The notes beneath the pieces are model-generated. The model was not told the origin of the DNA, searched no databases, and worked only from the letters and a program-made list of their open reading frames with translations. A program made the translations under genes and the position numbers. Shown one piece after another: positions 1 to 11,053 of a stretch of 64,000 nt of DNA. Numbering within the stretch: the first letter of the stretch is position 1; every line of letters starts with the position of its first letter. This DNA comes from Haematobia irritans (Eukaryota; Arthropoda; Insecta; Diptera; Muscidae), in assembly GCF_050003625.1 (NCBI RefSeq), contig NC_134398.1:57621641-57685640 (forward strand). Direction: 5' to 3'.

Positions 1-1058
1 GGAAGCTATATAAAGGAGACAATTTTTTTACTTCTACAAAATCTCTAGAATTAAAATTTAAATTGGCTAACGCTATCCAGTTAATTGGAGGAAACTTCCA
101 TTGAAAATGGGTCTAAAATGTGTAACAGTCTACCATATTTCTCCAACTCTGGTGTACGTATATGTGGGAGCTATATATAATCTGAACCGATTTTGACTAA
201 ATTTGACATGTATAGTTAGAATAATAATTCTGCTATCTATGCGAAATTTCACGTAAATGGGAGTATAACTTTGGCCCCTCTGGTCATATGAGTGCAAATC
301 GGACGGAAGATATATATGGGAGCTATATCTAAATCTGAATCGATTTTGACCATATTTGGCACATACAATAGTATCGTTAAAAGTACCACTTGTGTAAAAT
401 TTGAAGTAAGTTAGGGCAAAACTCTGGCTTTTGAGACCATATAAGTCCAAATCGGGCGAAAGATATATATGTGAGCTATATCTAAATCTGAACCGTTTTT
501 AACAAAATTTGACACACTTAACGATACTATTAAACGTACCCCTTGTGCAAAATTTGAAGCAAATCACGGCAAAACTCTGGCGTTTGTGGCCATATAAGTT
601 CAAATCGGACGAAAGATATATATGGGAGCTATATCTAAATTTGAACCGATTTCAATCAAATTTACCAAGCATTGGGAGAATGTCAATTCTACCCTCTATG
701 CAAAATTTCACGAAGATCGGTAGTAAACTTTGGCCTCTGTGGTCATATGAGCCTAAATCGGATGATATTTTGCAAGATTTTCGAGATTCATAAAATATTT
801 GGATATACGGTATTTCAAGAAAATCGGTTGATAAACACGCTAACTAGACCAAATCGGGGATAAATATACAGCTATATCTAAATCTGAACCGATTTTTTCC
901 AAAACCAATAGCGATTGTCTCTGTCCCAAGAAACGGCCCTATGCCAAATTTAAGGACGATCGGATTTAATTGCGAGCTGTACTTTGTGCACAAAATTACA
1001 TATACAGACAGACGGACAGACAGACAGACTGTACCACAGTTGTGGTGAAGGGTATAAA
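1..1058 (+). repeat. MM-S1: short mini-me-like repeat, 5' end outside window
   Basis: The block repeats a unit with 'gatatatatgggagctatatctaaatctgaaccg'-type content. The marker agatatatatg falls at 308, 461 and 614, an exact 153-bp period. It ends with a (GTCY)n-type tract on the complementary strand (1003-1028), then a small hairpin (ACCACAGTTGTGGT) and AGGGTATAAA. This order matches mini-me-like dipteran repeats. Short open frames here are by-products of the repeat. The left end lies outside the window, so full length is unknown. Confidence 0.75.
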
Positions 1059-1489
1059 TATATAACAAAAACCTTAATATTCGACTTAGTTTCCCAGAAA
1101 GAATCTTCCACGTTTTGGCAACACAAATGTATCAACCATACCACGGTAGAAGGTACCCAGCAAACAGCCTCATTACAAAATAATCTTGTAGGTAAAATTG
1201 TTCAAATTTGATAAAAAAAATTACTATTAAATGGAACTTTTGTTTACTTTCGCAAGAGAATGTCCTATGGGGGAATTACTTCTCTGTACTTCATTACCAA
1301 GATCTAAAGTGTAAGTGTTGACGTAATGTTGGACAATGGTTTGCACGATATAAACAATAAATGTAGCACATGTGATAGACACGGTTGCCACAGTTGGTAG
1401 ATTGGTAAAATTCTTCATATTTTGGCAAATTTTGCAAACTATTCCTTTCCAATTAAGAATTTTGACAAAATGTGCTATTGAAATCCAAT

Positions 1490-1660
1490 TTTGAAAACAT
1501 ATTTTCTATAGAAATAAAATTTTTAAAACATTATTTTTATAAGTAAGATTTTGAAAAAAAAAAATATAGAAATAAAATTTTGACAAAATTTCCTATAAAA
1601 ATAAAATTTAGACAAAATTTTCTATAGAAATAAAATTTTGACACAATTTTTTATAGAACA
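1490..1660. repeat. 29-bp-type minisatellite, degenerate
   Basis: Repeated units of the form TTTTCTATAGAAATAAAATT plus TTGACAAAA, with variable spacing. The same unit, with a strict 29-bp period, occurs inside the long mini-me copies at 9870-10195, 11720-11975 and 14030-14455. Here it is degraded and interrupted by MITE E1. Confidence 0.7.
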
Positions 1661-1866
1661 CACAAAAATTTTTTTTCTGATTCAATCACGCAATTAATTG
1701 ATCCAATTAATTTTTTAATTGAAATGTCTTCAATCATAGAAATGATAGTATGAATTAAAAAATTAATTGAAGGTCAATTAAAAAATTAATTGATCCAATT
1801 AAAAATTAATTGGTGCTATTAATTTTTGTGATTGATTTTTGTTTCAATTAAAAAATTTGTTGATTC
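1659..1866. mobile_element. MITE E1 (AATTGA-rich), right end lost
   Basis: Starts CACACAAAAATTTTTTTTCTG and runs through many overlapping AATTAATTG / CAATTAAT motifs, matching MITE E2 at 42016-42301. The outer right end seen in E2 (TTTTTTTCTGTG) is missing, and the sequence passes back into the 29-bp array, so it is a truncated copy. The interior is almost all short AATT palindromes, so strong self-pairing is expected. Confidence 0.6.
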
Positions 1867-2531
1867 AATTAAATAGAAATTTGTATAGAAATAAAATTTT
1901 GACAAAATTTGTTATAGAAATAATATTTTTACACAACACTTTAAAAAATATTTACGTGATATTAACGATTTCACAACCTCAATTTTAGAATGGACAATTT
2001 ACACACTATTAAGGACAAATTTCTTTAAAATAATGAAATTTTAATTAAAAGAAAGTTTATAATCTTTGCTTCAAAATTCAATTCCACAGCCGTTGCACTA
2101 AATTTGCATCACTTCTTAGGGTGTGATCCGAATTAAGTGTTTTGGATGTGAATTCGAAGAATGTGTGATATTTTGCCAAATAAATAACTTTTTATATTTG
2201 TTATGAATTTGATGCATTCTAACGCTTGCCTGAAACATTTGACATCAACTATTTCCACAAATTCCAATAATCCAATAATGGATTTAGCATTTTCTTCGAC
2301 AGAAATTAAATAATTTGTACCAATTTATTAGTCCTTACTCTGTTTTTAACATATTTGAAACAAAAAAAGTTTAACTTACCCTTTAAAAATATGAAAAAAC
2401 GAGTTATAAAAAATTGAATTAAAAGAACCTCCTGAGTAGTTAAAATAAAGGACATCTTTGGAGGACATGTTTGCTGGGAAGTTACCAACTGTTTACCAAG
2501 TTAGTGCTAAGTATAGCAAGAATAAACCCCA

Positions 2532-3172
2532 CACTGAAAAAAGAGCATACCCGGTTCCAAAGATTTTGTCTTTACTTTAAAAAAATTGGTATTGATTCTG
2601 AGCCAAAGTAAGGATACTTTTAAGACACAATTCTCTTTTAAATTTGGGTTTTGTGTACTTGCTTCTAGGAATCAAATTTTAAGTTTTCGTTTTTTTCAGC
2701 ATTTTTTCTTCATATGCTATCAAAGTCCTTTAAAAACGAGTTAACGACAACTTTATTTTCCAAATTCATACTCGACTTCCAGTAAAAATTTTGCTATGTT
2801 TCAAGTAAAAAATCTCTCCCAAATGAAGTGTTGAAAAACATGTCCTATTTTTGAACAATTTTTTGCTTTGTAGTCAAGATACAAAAAGACAACAAATTTA
2901 AAGACAATTTCATTAATTTTAAAGAATTGTTCTGAATTATTAGAGTCAAGTTGACCTTATCTCAAAAATTGTTTCTTTCATGTTATGATACCCTTTTTTA
3001 AGTCAAATCACTTAATTACAAGGACAATACGACTTCATTGAAAAGTTTATCGACTTTTGGACAAGGAAGAAAACTTTATATTAGAGAAATGCGTCTTCTA
3101 TGCTAAGCAAAATTTGCATTCATATTTTAAAGGCATGAAATCTTTGACCTCACGACAATATTTTTTTCTGTG
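2532..3172 (+). mobile_element. MITE C1
   Basis: Ends are CACTGAAAAAAG and TTTTTTTCTGTG, flanked by CA at 2530-2531 and 3173-3174 (a 2-bp target duplication). The 641-bp interior matches C6 (44805-45447), including 'cccggttccaaagattttgtctttac', 'actcgacttccagta' and 'tgacctcacgacaatattttttt'. No coding capacity. The family is a non-autonomous, TA-type MITE, most likely mobilised by a Tc1/mariner-like transposase (inference from the 2-bp duplication). Confidence 0.8.
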
Positions 3173-4689
3173 CATACAAACATATTGAAACATTTTGAAA
3201 GCCAATATCAAAATGCAACTCAGACATTTTTTTTAAAGAAAAATTTCATAATTGTTAAATTTCATATTTTCGTGACATTTGGCACAATTTTTCTTGGTTT
3301 TATTTTTTTTAAGATATTTATAAATAATCTACTGCACCATTTTAGATAAAAAATATGGAGGGGAATTTCAAATTCACGCATTTGCTCCCATTATTCTTAA
3401 TATTCTATATACGAAAAAGTAAAGGAACACAGCTAATATAATAAATGTATATTTTCTTTTCGTCTTGACTGATTTGCTTAAAAAAAAACAGAAATAATAA
3501 TTGATCTCTCTCATTCTCTTTATTTTTCTCTTTATGGGAGATACATGTTTCTCTTGTTCTTCATTCTCATCGGTTACACAGAGAGACTATAACATACCAC
3601 GTGAAGATATCACATATTTATTTCTTATTGCTTAGAGTGACCATATGCATACAAGAGTTTAATATTATAATGTACTCACCACCGTGATGTTTTTATTTAA
3701 GTTTTTAATGTATCAAACACAATTTAATTGACAAAAAATGTTTATGAGAACAACGCGAAACGATATCAGTCCATAAGAAAAAAAGTTACGTAGAAAAAGT
3801 AAAAGTACACAAGTCCGAAGAGTAAATAATTAAACGAAAACGTAAAAATGTACACGCGATATATTAAGGTCAAATTGTCAGTAAAGATAAAAGAACGCCT
3901 AAAGAGGGAAGTAAGTCGAGTTAACTTCTTTCAAGTTACAAGAGGGTAACATATAAATGTAGGGAAATATTGTAAAAAAAGAAACTAGGGGTCAAATGTA
4001 AGTCAACGCGAATAAAATGAGAGAATTTACGACGAAGTCCGATGTCAGATTTAACGAATATTTTATTTTTTTTTTGTTTATTTTAAAAATGTGCTATTGA
4101 AAAGGGATTTTCTTTTCTGGAAGAATAATAATAAACTTAAATTTTGGTATTTATTGGATATTTTGTTTGTAATAAAAAACAATATTTGTTATTTTCTTTT
4201 TGTGAATGAGTGACCGATACGAGCGATAGCGTGTTTAGTTAATCACTGTTTTCTATTGATCTCATGAGTCTTTAACAAAGCCACAATGAATTCATTGACG
4301 AAGAGTAGTTGTTCTTGCTTAGGAATATGGCAGGCGGTATAACTGTTTCTGGCAATGGGACATCAATAAATAACTAATAAAGTGTGTTTAAGAATTCATG
4401 TGGAAAGTGGGCAAAAGGGACTCTCTTACTACTCTCTTAATCAAATGTAAATTTAGATAACTCCGAAAATCCCCCACAAACCAAATTTCACAAACTATAA
4501 ATTTATCTAAATGGAATACCGAAATTCGCCGTACTCTTTATTCAGCTCTTCAACGTATTTTCAATTCAGCTCACACAAATGTCCATTAGCGGGATCTGCA
4601 CCCAAATGTTTGAACTAACATTTTTTTTACTTACAAATACAGATTTGAATATAGATTCGGACACTGGTTTTTTGTGTTTATGGTAACTA

Positions 4690-5954
4690 AAGGGTGATAC
4701 GGTCAAAATTTGGTCAAGGAAAAACGAGTGTAAATCGGTGAAATCGTTTATTTAAAAAATCCAATTAAATTTCTTTTTCAAGTTCAATCAGTATAAATTT
4801 CAGGAAAAATATTCAGTTAGGCTTTCGCTTTTCCAAATCCGAATTGCCGGGCCTCACACTTGGCACCTGCCATCAGATTTTGTACAGCCACCTTGTCCAC
4901 CTTCTTCGCCGCAGAAAGCCAGTTTGCCTTGAACTGCTGCTCGTCCTTAGCAGTTTTTTGGTCTTCTTTAGGTTTCGCTTGACAATAGCCGAGCATTTCT
5001 CAATTGGGCGGAGCTCTGGCGTGTTGGGAGGGTTATTGTCCTTGGGAACCACCTGCACGTTGTTGGCGGCGTACCACTCCATGGCCTTTTTACCATAATT
5101 GCAAGATGCCAAATCCGGCCAAAACAGTACGGAACAACCGTGTTTCTTCAGGAAAGGCAGCCGACGTTTATTCAAACACTCTTCCACGTAAATTTCTTGG
5201 TTGACAGTCCCGGAAGCTATGAAAATGCTGATTTTCAAGCCACAGGTACAGATGGCCAAACCAGATATTTCTTTGCGAACTTTGACAGTTTTATGTGCTT
5301 GAAAATATCTGCTACCTTTCCCCTTCCTTTTGCCGTATAAAACTTCTGTCCCGGAAGCTGCTTGTAGTCGGTTTTGACGTAGGCTTCGTCGTCCATTACC
5401 ACGCTGTCAAACTTCGTCAGCATCGTCGTGTACAGCCTCCGAGATCGCGCTTTGGCCGTCGTATTTTGTTTATCATCGCGATTTGGAGTCACTACCTTCT
5501 TGTAAGTCGATAGTCCGGCTCGTTTTTTGGCTCGATGCACGGTTGTAGACGATACACCCAGCTTATTTGCGGCATCTCGGAGAGAGAGGTTAGGGTTTCG
5601 CTTGAAACTACCGGCAACTCTCTTTGTCGTCTCAGCTACTTCCGGTTTTCGATTTCCCCCCGATCCAGACTTCCTGGCTGTCGGCAAACGTTCCCCAAAT
5701 ACTTTTATTACATTTGTAACGGTTGATTTGGCAACTTTTAGCGATTTTGCCAGCTTTGCGTGCGAGTAGCTCGGATTTTCGCGATGAGCGAGCAAAATTT
5801 TGATACACTGCTCTTCTTGCTTGGACGGCATTTTGACAACTGAAGAGTGAATTCACACACACCTTCAAAATGAGGGTTGTTCAGGTTTTTTAAATGCAAA
5901 ATTGAAAGAAATACGTCAAGTTTATATTGACCAAATTTTGACCGTATCACCCTT
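4690..5954 (-). mobile_element. DD37E Tc1/mariner-type transposon, copy 1 (complete, inactive)
   Basis: Perfect 28-bp terminal inverted repeats lie at 4690-4717 and 5927-5954, beginning AAGGGTGATACGGTCAAAAT, with TA duplications at 4688-4689 and 5955-5956. The 1265-bp element carries one transposase reading frame on the minus strand, broken by frameshifts (see pseudogene). The intact ends and target duplication show a clean insertion into element X. With an external transposase the ends could still be substrates (inference). Confidence 0.95.
4834..5831 (-). pseudogene. DD37E (ITmD37E-like) transposase, frameshifted
   Basis: The cut-and-paste transposase starts at ATG 5831 on the minus strand. 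The N-terminal part (5831-5238) shows two helix-turn-helix-like stretches (around SHAKLAKSLKVAKSTVTNVI and SLRDAANKLGVSSTTVHRAK), then the first catalytic Asp in VVMDDEAYV. A 4-nt loss relative to copy 2 near 5256-5262 shifts the frame after YLVW. The next frame (about 5259-4940) carries the second Asp in FWPDLASC and the Glu in LRPIEK; 37 residues separate them, hence DD37E. A one-nt loss in the T-run near 4953-4958 shifts the C-terminus. Copy 2 reads EKYWAIVKRN where this copy reads EKCSAIVKRN. The protein cannot be made whole. Confidence 0.9.
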
Positions 5955-6725
5955 TATTAATTAAGTCATTAGGCAGTATGGAAAGTATGAATTAGGACAA
6001 ATAAAAATTATGCCCGAAAGAATCATAGATATTTCCTAAATTCATTTGGCGTATTTATGGCGCCAAAAACAACAACCAATTATTTTTAAAAAGTGGAAAA
6101 ATTAACTTTTTCCAATGTCTAATAAAAATGTTTGAATTTTTCGAAAACTATTCACTCATTTTTGTCATATTGGTTTACAGTTTAGTTAAAACATATAAAA
6201 TTTATCCAACATTTTCTTTCCTGAGGGGTTCATTCTTTTTACTGTAGACATATAGTGTATGGTTTAGATCCCATATACAGGGTAGGTGGCAGGATTGCCA
6301 CCTGCTAAATCTGTCAAACTAGAAATGACAACTACATAATATATGTTTCACTGAAGTTAATTTTATTGTCTACAGTGAAAAAATGTAGCTCTTAATTTAT
6401 GATTGCTTTTTAACTTCAATTTAGTTAATCTCATTTCTACCTAGTTAGTTCAAATTTCAAAAATTTTATCAAAACCTCGTAATAATTATTATTTTGAACC
6501 CTTTTGCAGTTCAACGACTACTTAAAATTAGTTAAAAATTGTACTTATATTCTGTTCATGTATATCGATCGAAAACCCATTCGAAAGAAAATCACTCGAA
6601 TTCGACTCAATTTGGGTTTTTTTATTTTTGAACTTTCGTTTCGTTCGTATGAGTCTGAGAATTCATTCAAATCTTTAATAGTTTCTTGACACATATATTA
6701 GTTGTGTTCCTTTACTTTACTCGTA

Positions 6726-7701
6726 CACCCTCATAAAAAATCGCTTCTGTAACATATACTCCCAAACATATTTTGCTTCAAGCATATACATATTTGGGTA
6801 TTGCCCAAATATTTATATGTTTGATCTCTACCAATACATAATATGTTTGAAAGCATATTGGCCTATAACAATATATAACAATATATGTTTGGGTAGTCTA
6901 AGTTCCAAACATTTTGTATTTTTGCATCCAAATTCAATAATGTTGTCTTCCAAAAAACAATATGTTATTATGTGACCATATAATATGTTTGGAAGCATTT
7001 TGCACCCAAAAATATTAAATGCTTAAAAAAAATTCTCCCAAACAATATTGTGCTCAAAATTTTATTTATTTATTTATATATTTACAATCATAATGAATTA
7101 TGAAAATAAACAGTTAATATAGGTGCTAACAACATAGGTTTTCGACCTGAATGCTCAAAATTTTGTTTCTGCCCAATTGTATATTCCCCGACATCTTTCT
7201 CACTTCCACGAGATTTTTTAGTTCTTTGCACCTTTTCCTGTAATACAAACATTGTAGAAGAAATTATTCAATTTTATGATTTTTTTATTTTAATTTTACC
7301 TTTTGCCGGACGGGGATTCGAACAGCGGACCACACAGTTTGTAAGGATCAAAGAAGTAGCTGATCAATTGCCCAAGATGTTAATTTTGTAATAACAAGCA
7401 ACAACCACCAACTTAATTCAATATCGCTCCCTGTTAAATAGCGCTCCAAGCTACTAAACTCATATATGTTTATAGGCTATTTCTAAATTAATATATGTTT
7501 GCATCCAAGCATATTATATTTACAAACATTTTATGTCCCAAAAATAATATGTTCAACATATTAACATATATGTCCCAAACATGTTATGCTAGTTTATGAA
7601 CATTATATGCTTGCACTCAAAAATATTGTGTTTAAAAATTTGTGTTCCAAACATATAATGTTTATAGCCAAACATATGAAAAACAGTCTTTTTCATCCGT
7701 G
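6726..7701 (+). mobile_element. CP1: CATATG-rich TA-flanked MITE
   Basis: Starts CACCCTCATAAAAAATCGCT and ends with 'aaaaacagtctttttcatccgtg', flanked by TA at 6724-6725 and 7702-7703. The interior is full of AACATAT / ATATGTT motifs in both orientations. Its middle (7080-7300) shares sequence with tRNA-pair MITEs (for example 'cacttccacgagattttttagttctt'), so CP and TP families are related. One tRNA-like module lies at 7301-7375. Length is 976 bp, with no coding capacity. CP2 at 12277-15113 is a close relative interrupted by MM-L2. Confidence 0.8.
7301..7375 (-). other. tRNA-like module inside CP1
   Basis: On the minus strand the 3' half contains GTTCGAATCCC, a good Pol III box B. The box A region (around 7355-7370) is degenerate. 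Flanking order matches the second tRNA-like module of the TP family. It is a captured tRNA-derived segment, not a convincing functional tRNA, because the arms do not pair cleanly. Confidence 0.45.
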
Positions 7702-8171
7702 TAGCAAAAAGTAGTAAAAGAAATTGAAAATCCTCTCAGAGTTCAAACTTTGTTAAAGGAGCAGGAGCGAAAATTAAGTAAAAAATAGTAAAAAATGCCA
7801 AATAAAAAAAAGAAGTATTGTGATTTGTATAAATACACGCAAAAAAAAAACGTTTGGAAAACGTGTACCGAAAACGTTTTTCTTTTGTTAGAGTTTTTTG
7901 AATTACTTCGAAAATTTTTAACTTTTATCACCAAAAAAATTCGTTTGTTACAAAATTTTTATTTTGTCAATAAAAAAAGTTATTTTTGAAACAACAACAC
8001 AGTCCATTTCGTTTATATCAAACACTGTTCTTTTCTGACTTTAGGTCTTTAATAAGACATTTTTTACAGTTCAAAATTTAATATACTACAATGTAATGTT
8101 GAACATTTTTTCGGAATCTTCCGGACATATCTGGAATATATGTAAAAAAAAAACAAAAAAAAAAAAACATT

Positions 8172-8243
8172 GGTCGAAGCAGGGATCGAACCCACGACCC
8201 TTGGCATGCAAGTCGGACGTAGCAACCACTGCTCCACGGTGCC
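8172..8243 (-). other. tRNA-like module 1 of TP1 (anticodon region TGC)
   Basis: Reading the minus strand: GGCACCGTGGAGCAGTGGTT, then a central TTGCATG, then GGGTTCGATCC near the 3' end. GTGGAGCAGTGG resembles Pol III box A and GGTTCGATCC is an excellent box B. The acceptor arm does not pair, so a charged tRNA is unlikely. The same module appears in TP2-TP6 and, more distantly, as the head of SINE J. Confidence 0.6.
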
Positions 8244-8358
8244 AAAATAAATGTTTGTTTCTGTTAAAGAAACTTTGTTTATTCGGTTCGTGGGCGCCGC
8301 AAGCTATGCTATATAAATATAACTTATATGGATATTTATCTATTGATGACCATAACAG

Positions 8359-8434
8359 GTACATAGCTCAGTGGTTAGTGTGTTGGCTTACAAAGTGCAT
8401 GGTCCGCGGTTCGATTCTCAGTCCAGGCGAAAGG
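8359..8434 (+). other. tRNA-like module 2 of TP1 (Val-like)
   Basis: Contains TAGCTCAGTGG (near-perfect box A), a central GGCTTACAAAG reminiscent of a tRNA-Val TAC loop, and GGTTCGATTCT (box B). The anticodon and acceptor stems are imperfect. It lies head-to-head with module 1. Whether Pol III uses either promoter cannot be told from sequence. Confidence 0.6.
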
Positions 8435-8753
8435 TAAAAAAATTTTAAAAATTATAAAATCGTATAATTTCTTCTACATTGTTGATATTACAGGAAAAGG
8501 TGTTAAGAACCAAAAAACCTCGTGGATGTGAAAAAGATGTGAGGGAAAATGCAATTAGCAAGAAAACAACGTTTTTTTTTTTTGAGTTTGTCTTTATGAA
8601 ATTGTTTTTACATCCTGGAAAATAATAAACGTTTATCACAAAAAGTATATACTGTACTTCCAAATACACTTCCTTACAGCGAAAAGCAAATGAGAAACGA
8701 ACTTTGTTTTCTAAAATTTCGTTTGGGAGGAAAGAATTATTTTTTTTCGTGTA

Positions 8754-9017
8754 TTTTCAAAACATGGAATCAGGTAAATTAAATACTCTTATGTCGCAAT
8801 TATTTTGATAAATGGCAAACATTTTTTTTGCAGAAAACTTTGAAATCCTTATTGCAATGGAAGGGAGCTATAGTTTTGACTGTGTTATTAATAGTACTCC
8901 TTGTGCAAAAATTTAAATCATAGTAAAACTCTGGCTTCTGGGACATATAAATTGAACTTTTTTGTGTTGATTTTAAATGTAAGTAATTTGAGGTCGCTGA
9001 ATCCAAATCTGCACTTG
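8754..9017. other. Intervening stretch with mini-me-short fragment
   Basis: Mostly AT-rich. At about 8860-8958, 'atagtactccttgtgcaaaaatttaaatcatagtaaaactctggc' matches the 153-bp unit of MM-S1, so it is a small relic of that family. Nothing else recognised. Confidence 0.5.
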
Positions 9018-9225
9018 GGTTTTTTCTATCAACTCGACTTTTCGAGATATACCGTAATGTTCAAAATTAAGGCATTTCCGCTACAAATATTGGAAAAGCT
9101 TGAAAACGGTTCAAAAAAAAAAATCCGAAAATCCCCAACAATATTATATTTAAGCCGTGCTTACATTGCTTTTAAATTTTTAAGTAGTGTTAGAGAAATC
9201 GTTCAAGTTTTGAAAAAAAAAAAAA
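9018..9225 (+). repeat. V repeat, uninterrupted copy
   Basis: The sequence from 'ttttctatcaactcgacttttcgagatataccg' to 'agagaaatcgttcaagtttt' reappears at 9518-9609 plus 11382-11480, where MM-L1 is inserted. It therefore serves as the local empty site for MM-L1. It contains the palindrome-like TCGACTTTTCGA. Function unknown. Confidence 0.65.
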
Positions 9226-9517
9226 AAACAAAATGAAATTAAAAAAAAAATAGTTTTGTTTTTAAAAAATTCCAAAAAAATAAAAATGGGACAAAAAACA
9301 CAGTTTTTATCCAGAAACAGTTAGTTAAATATTTTGCAAATAAAATGAGCTTTATTTCATTACAATCGGTGCACAACTTTTTGTTCATGATTTACTGAAT
9401 TGATATAAATCGCGAATTCCGTACAAAAATAACATTTTATAATGGGTAATTGTTTGTATGTAATAAGTTAGTTTTTATGGTTCTGTTGATGAAGAACTAA
9501 ATATTGTTTTTAAGGTT
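9226..9517. other. Unassigned AT-rich spacer
   Basis: A-rich runs (9215-9300), then AT-rich sequence between the two V copies. No gene, tRNA or terminal-repeat structure seen. Confidence 0.4.
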
Positions 9518-9862
9518 ATTTTCTATCAGCTCGACTTTTCGAGATATACCGTTATGTTCAAAATTAAGGCACTTCCGCTACATATATTTGAATAACTTGA
9601 AAACGGTTCACCATATTAAATTAAAACAAGTATATACGGCCGTAAGTTCGGCCAGGCCGAATCTTATGTACCCTCCACCATGGATTGCGTAGGAACTTGT
9701 ACTAAAGGCTGTCATCCACAATCGAATTACTTGGGTTGCGATAACACTTGCCGATGGCAAGGTATCGTAAAACTTTTTAACACTGTCTTCTAAATTGTAA
9801 GTTAGTCCATAAGCGGTATATATTAAACAAAAAAAAGGACGACTAAATACGTATATAATTCA

Positions 9863-10195
9863 GTTTGACAAAATTTTCTATAGAAATAAAATTTTAACAA
9901 AATTTTCTATAGAAATAAAAACTTGACAAAATTTTCTATAGAAATAAAATGTTGACAAAATTTTCTATAGAAATAAAATGTTGACAAAATTGTCTATAGA
10001 AATAAAATGTTGACAAAATTTTCTACAGAAATAAATTTTTTACAAAATTTTCTATAGAAATAAAATTTTGACAAAATTTTCTATGGAAATAAAATGTTGA
10101 CAAACATTGCTATAGAAATAAACTTTTTACAAAACTTTCTATAGAAATGAAATTTTGACAAAACTTTCTATAGTAATAAAATTTGACAATTTTTA
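9863..10195 (+). repeat. 29-bp minisatellite in MM-L1
   Basis: CTATAGAAATAAA starts at 9878, 9907 and 9936, a 29-bp step. About 11 units vary mainly in the AAAATT/AAAATGTT part. CTATAG makes each unit's centre palindromic (TTTTCTATAGAAA). Confidence 0.9.
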
Positions 10196-10287
10196 CATGG
10201 CTGTTAGAGGCCATATACTAACGAAATGTACCAAATTTCAACCGCATCGGATGACTTTTGCTCCTCCAAGAGGCTCCGGAGGTCAAA

Positions 10288-11053
10288 TCTGAGGATCGGT
10301 TTATATGGGAGCTATATATAATTATGGACCGATATGGACCAATTTTTGCATGGTTGTTAGAGACCATATACTAACACCACACACTAAATTTCAATTGGAT
10401 CGGATGAATTTTGCTCATCCAAGAGGCTCCAGAGTTCAAATCTGGGGATCGGTTTATATGGGAGCTATATATAATTATGGACCGATATGGACCAATTTTT
10501 GCATGCTTGTTAGAGACCGTATACTAACATCAGGTACCCAATTTCAAACGGATCGGATGAATTTTGCCCCTCCAAGAGGCTCCGGAGGTCAAATCTGGGG
10601 ATCGGTTTATATGGGAGCTATATATAATTATGGACCGATATGGACCAGTTTTTGCATGGTTGTTAGAGACCATATACTAACACCACGTACCAAATTTCAA
10701 TCGGGTAGGATGAAGTTTGCTCCTCCAAGAGGCTCCGGAGGTCAAATCTGGGGATCGGTTTATATGGGAGCTATATATATTTATGGACCGATATGGACCA
10801 ATTTTTGCATGGTTGTTAGAGACCGTATACTAACATCAGGTACCAAATTTCAACCGGATCGGATGAATTTTGCCCCTCCAAGAGGCTCCGGAGGTCAAAT
10901 CTGGGGATCGGTTTATATGGGGGCTATATATAATTATGGACCGATGTGGACCAATTTTTGCATGGTTGTTAGAGACCGTATACTTAGACCACATACCAAA
11001 TTTCAACCGGATCGGATGAATTTTGCTGCTCCGGAAGGCTCCGCAAGCCAAAT
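10288..11053 (+). repeat. 153-bp tandem repeat array with open 51-codon frame
   Basis: Five consecutive 153-bp steps without an indel. Because 153 is 3 x 51, one frame stays open for 345 codons (10305-11342) as repeated blocks of the type GGQIWGSVYMGAIYNYGPIW and TNFCMVVRDHILTPRTKFQ. No start context or known domain supports a gene. The inverted copy in MM-L2 keeps the same frame open. Confidence 0.85.

Larger units (their letters stand above)
1156..2478. mobile_element. W1: element with CCCAGC termini
   Basis: It begins CCCAGCAAAC and ends GTTTGCTGGG, perfect 10-bp inverted ends. Its right part (about 1940-2478) is shared with W2 at 47026-47399: both carry 'gtgatccgaatt', 'tgttttggatgtgaat', 'cattctaacgcttg' and a 'tagttaaaataaag..acatctttgg' tail. 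A piece near 1984-2065 also recurs at 41100-41170. No coding capacity is seen, and no clear target duplication, so the superfamily is undetermined. It contains 29-bp-type minisatellite units and a piece of MITE E. Confidence 0.55.
3412..6723. mobile_element. X: 3.3-kb terminal-inverted-repeat element, interrupted
   Basis: The left end (CGAAAAAGTAAAGGAACACA, from 3412) reappears inverted at the right end (TGTGTTCCTTTACTTTACTCG, ending 6723). The two align over about 32 bp with few mismatches and are bracketed by TA at 3410-3411 and 6724-6725. A DD37E transposon (4690-5954) sits inside, so X alone is about 2.05 kb. The interior has no recognisable transposase; the 61-codon frame at 6504-6689 resembles nothing I know. 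The 3420-4690 arm is AT-rich with a pyrimidine-rich tract near 3500-3580. CP1 begins directly at the right-hand TA. Confidence 0.6.
7836..8751 (+). mobile_element. TP1: tRNA-pair MITE, full length
   Basis: Ends are CACGCAAAAAAAAAACGTTTGG and TTTTTTTTCGTG, with TA at 7834-7835 and 8752-8753. The 916-bp interior carries two tRNA-like modules pointing away from each other (8172-8243 minus, 8359-8434 plus), about 115 bp apart. Around them are conserved blocks shared with TP2 and TP3 ('cagtccatttcgtttatatcaa', 'gggcgccgcaagctatgctatataaa', 'cctcgtggatgtgaaaaag'). No protein-coding capacity. Confidence 0.85.

Noticed and set aside
6230..6387. Short inverted repeat (CATTCTTTTTACTGTAGACA) as a separate MITE
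   Set aside because: Ends face the wrong way or lack a target duplication; may be internal structure of X.
8172..8434. Functional tRNA genes
   Set aside because: Box A/B are good but acceptor and anticodon stems pair poorly, and the modules occur only inside dispersed MITEs or SINEs.
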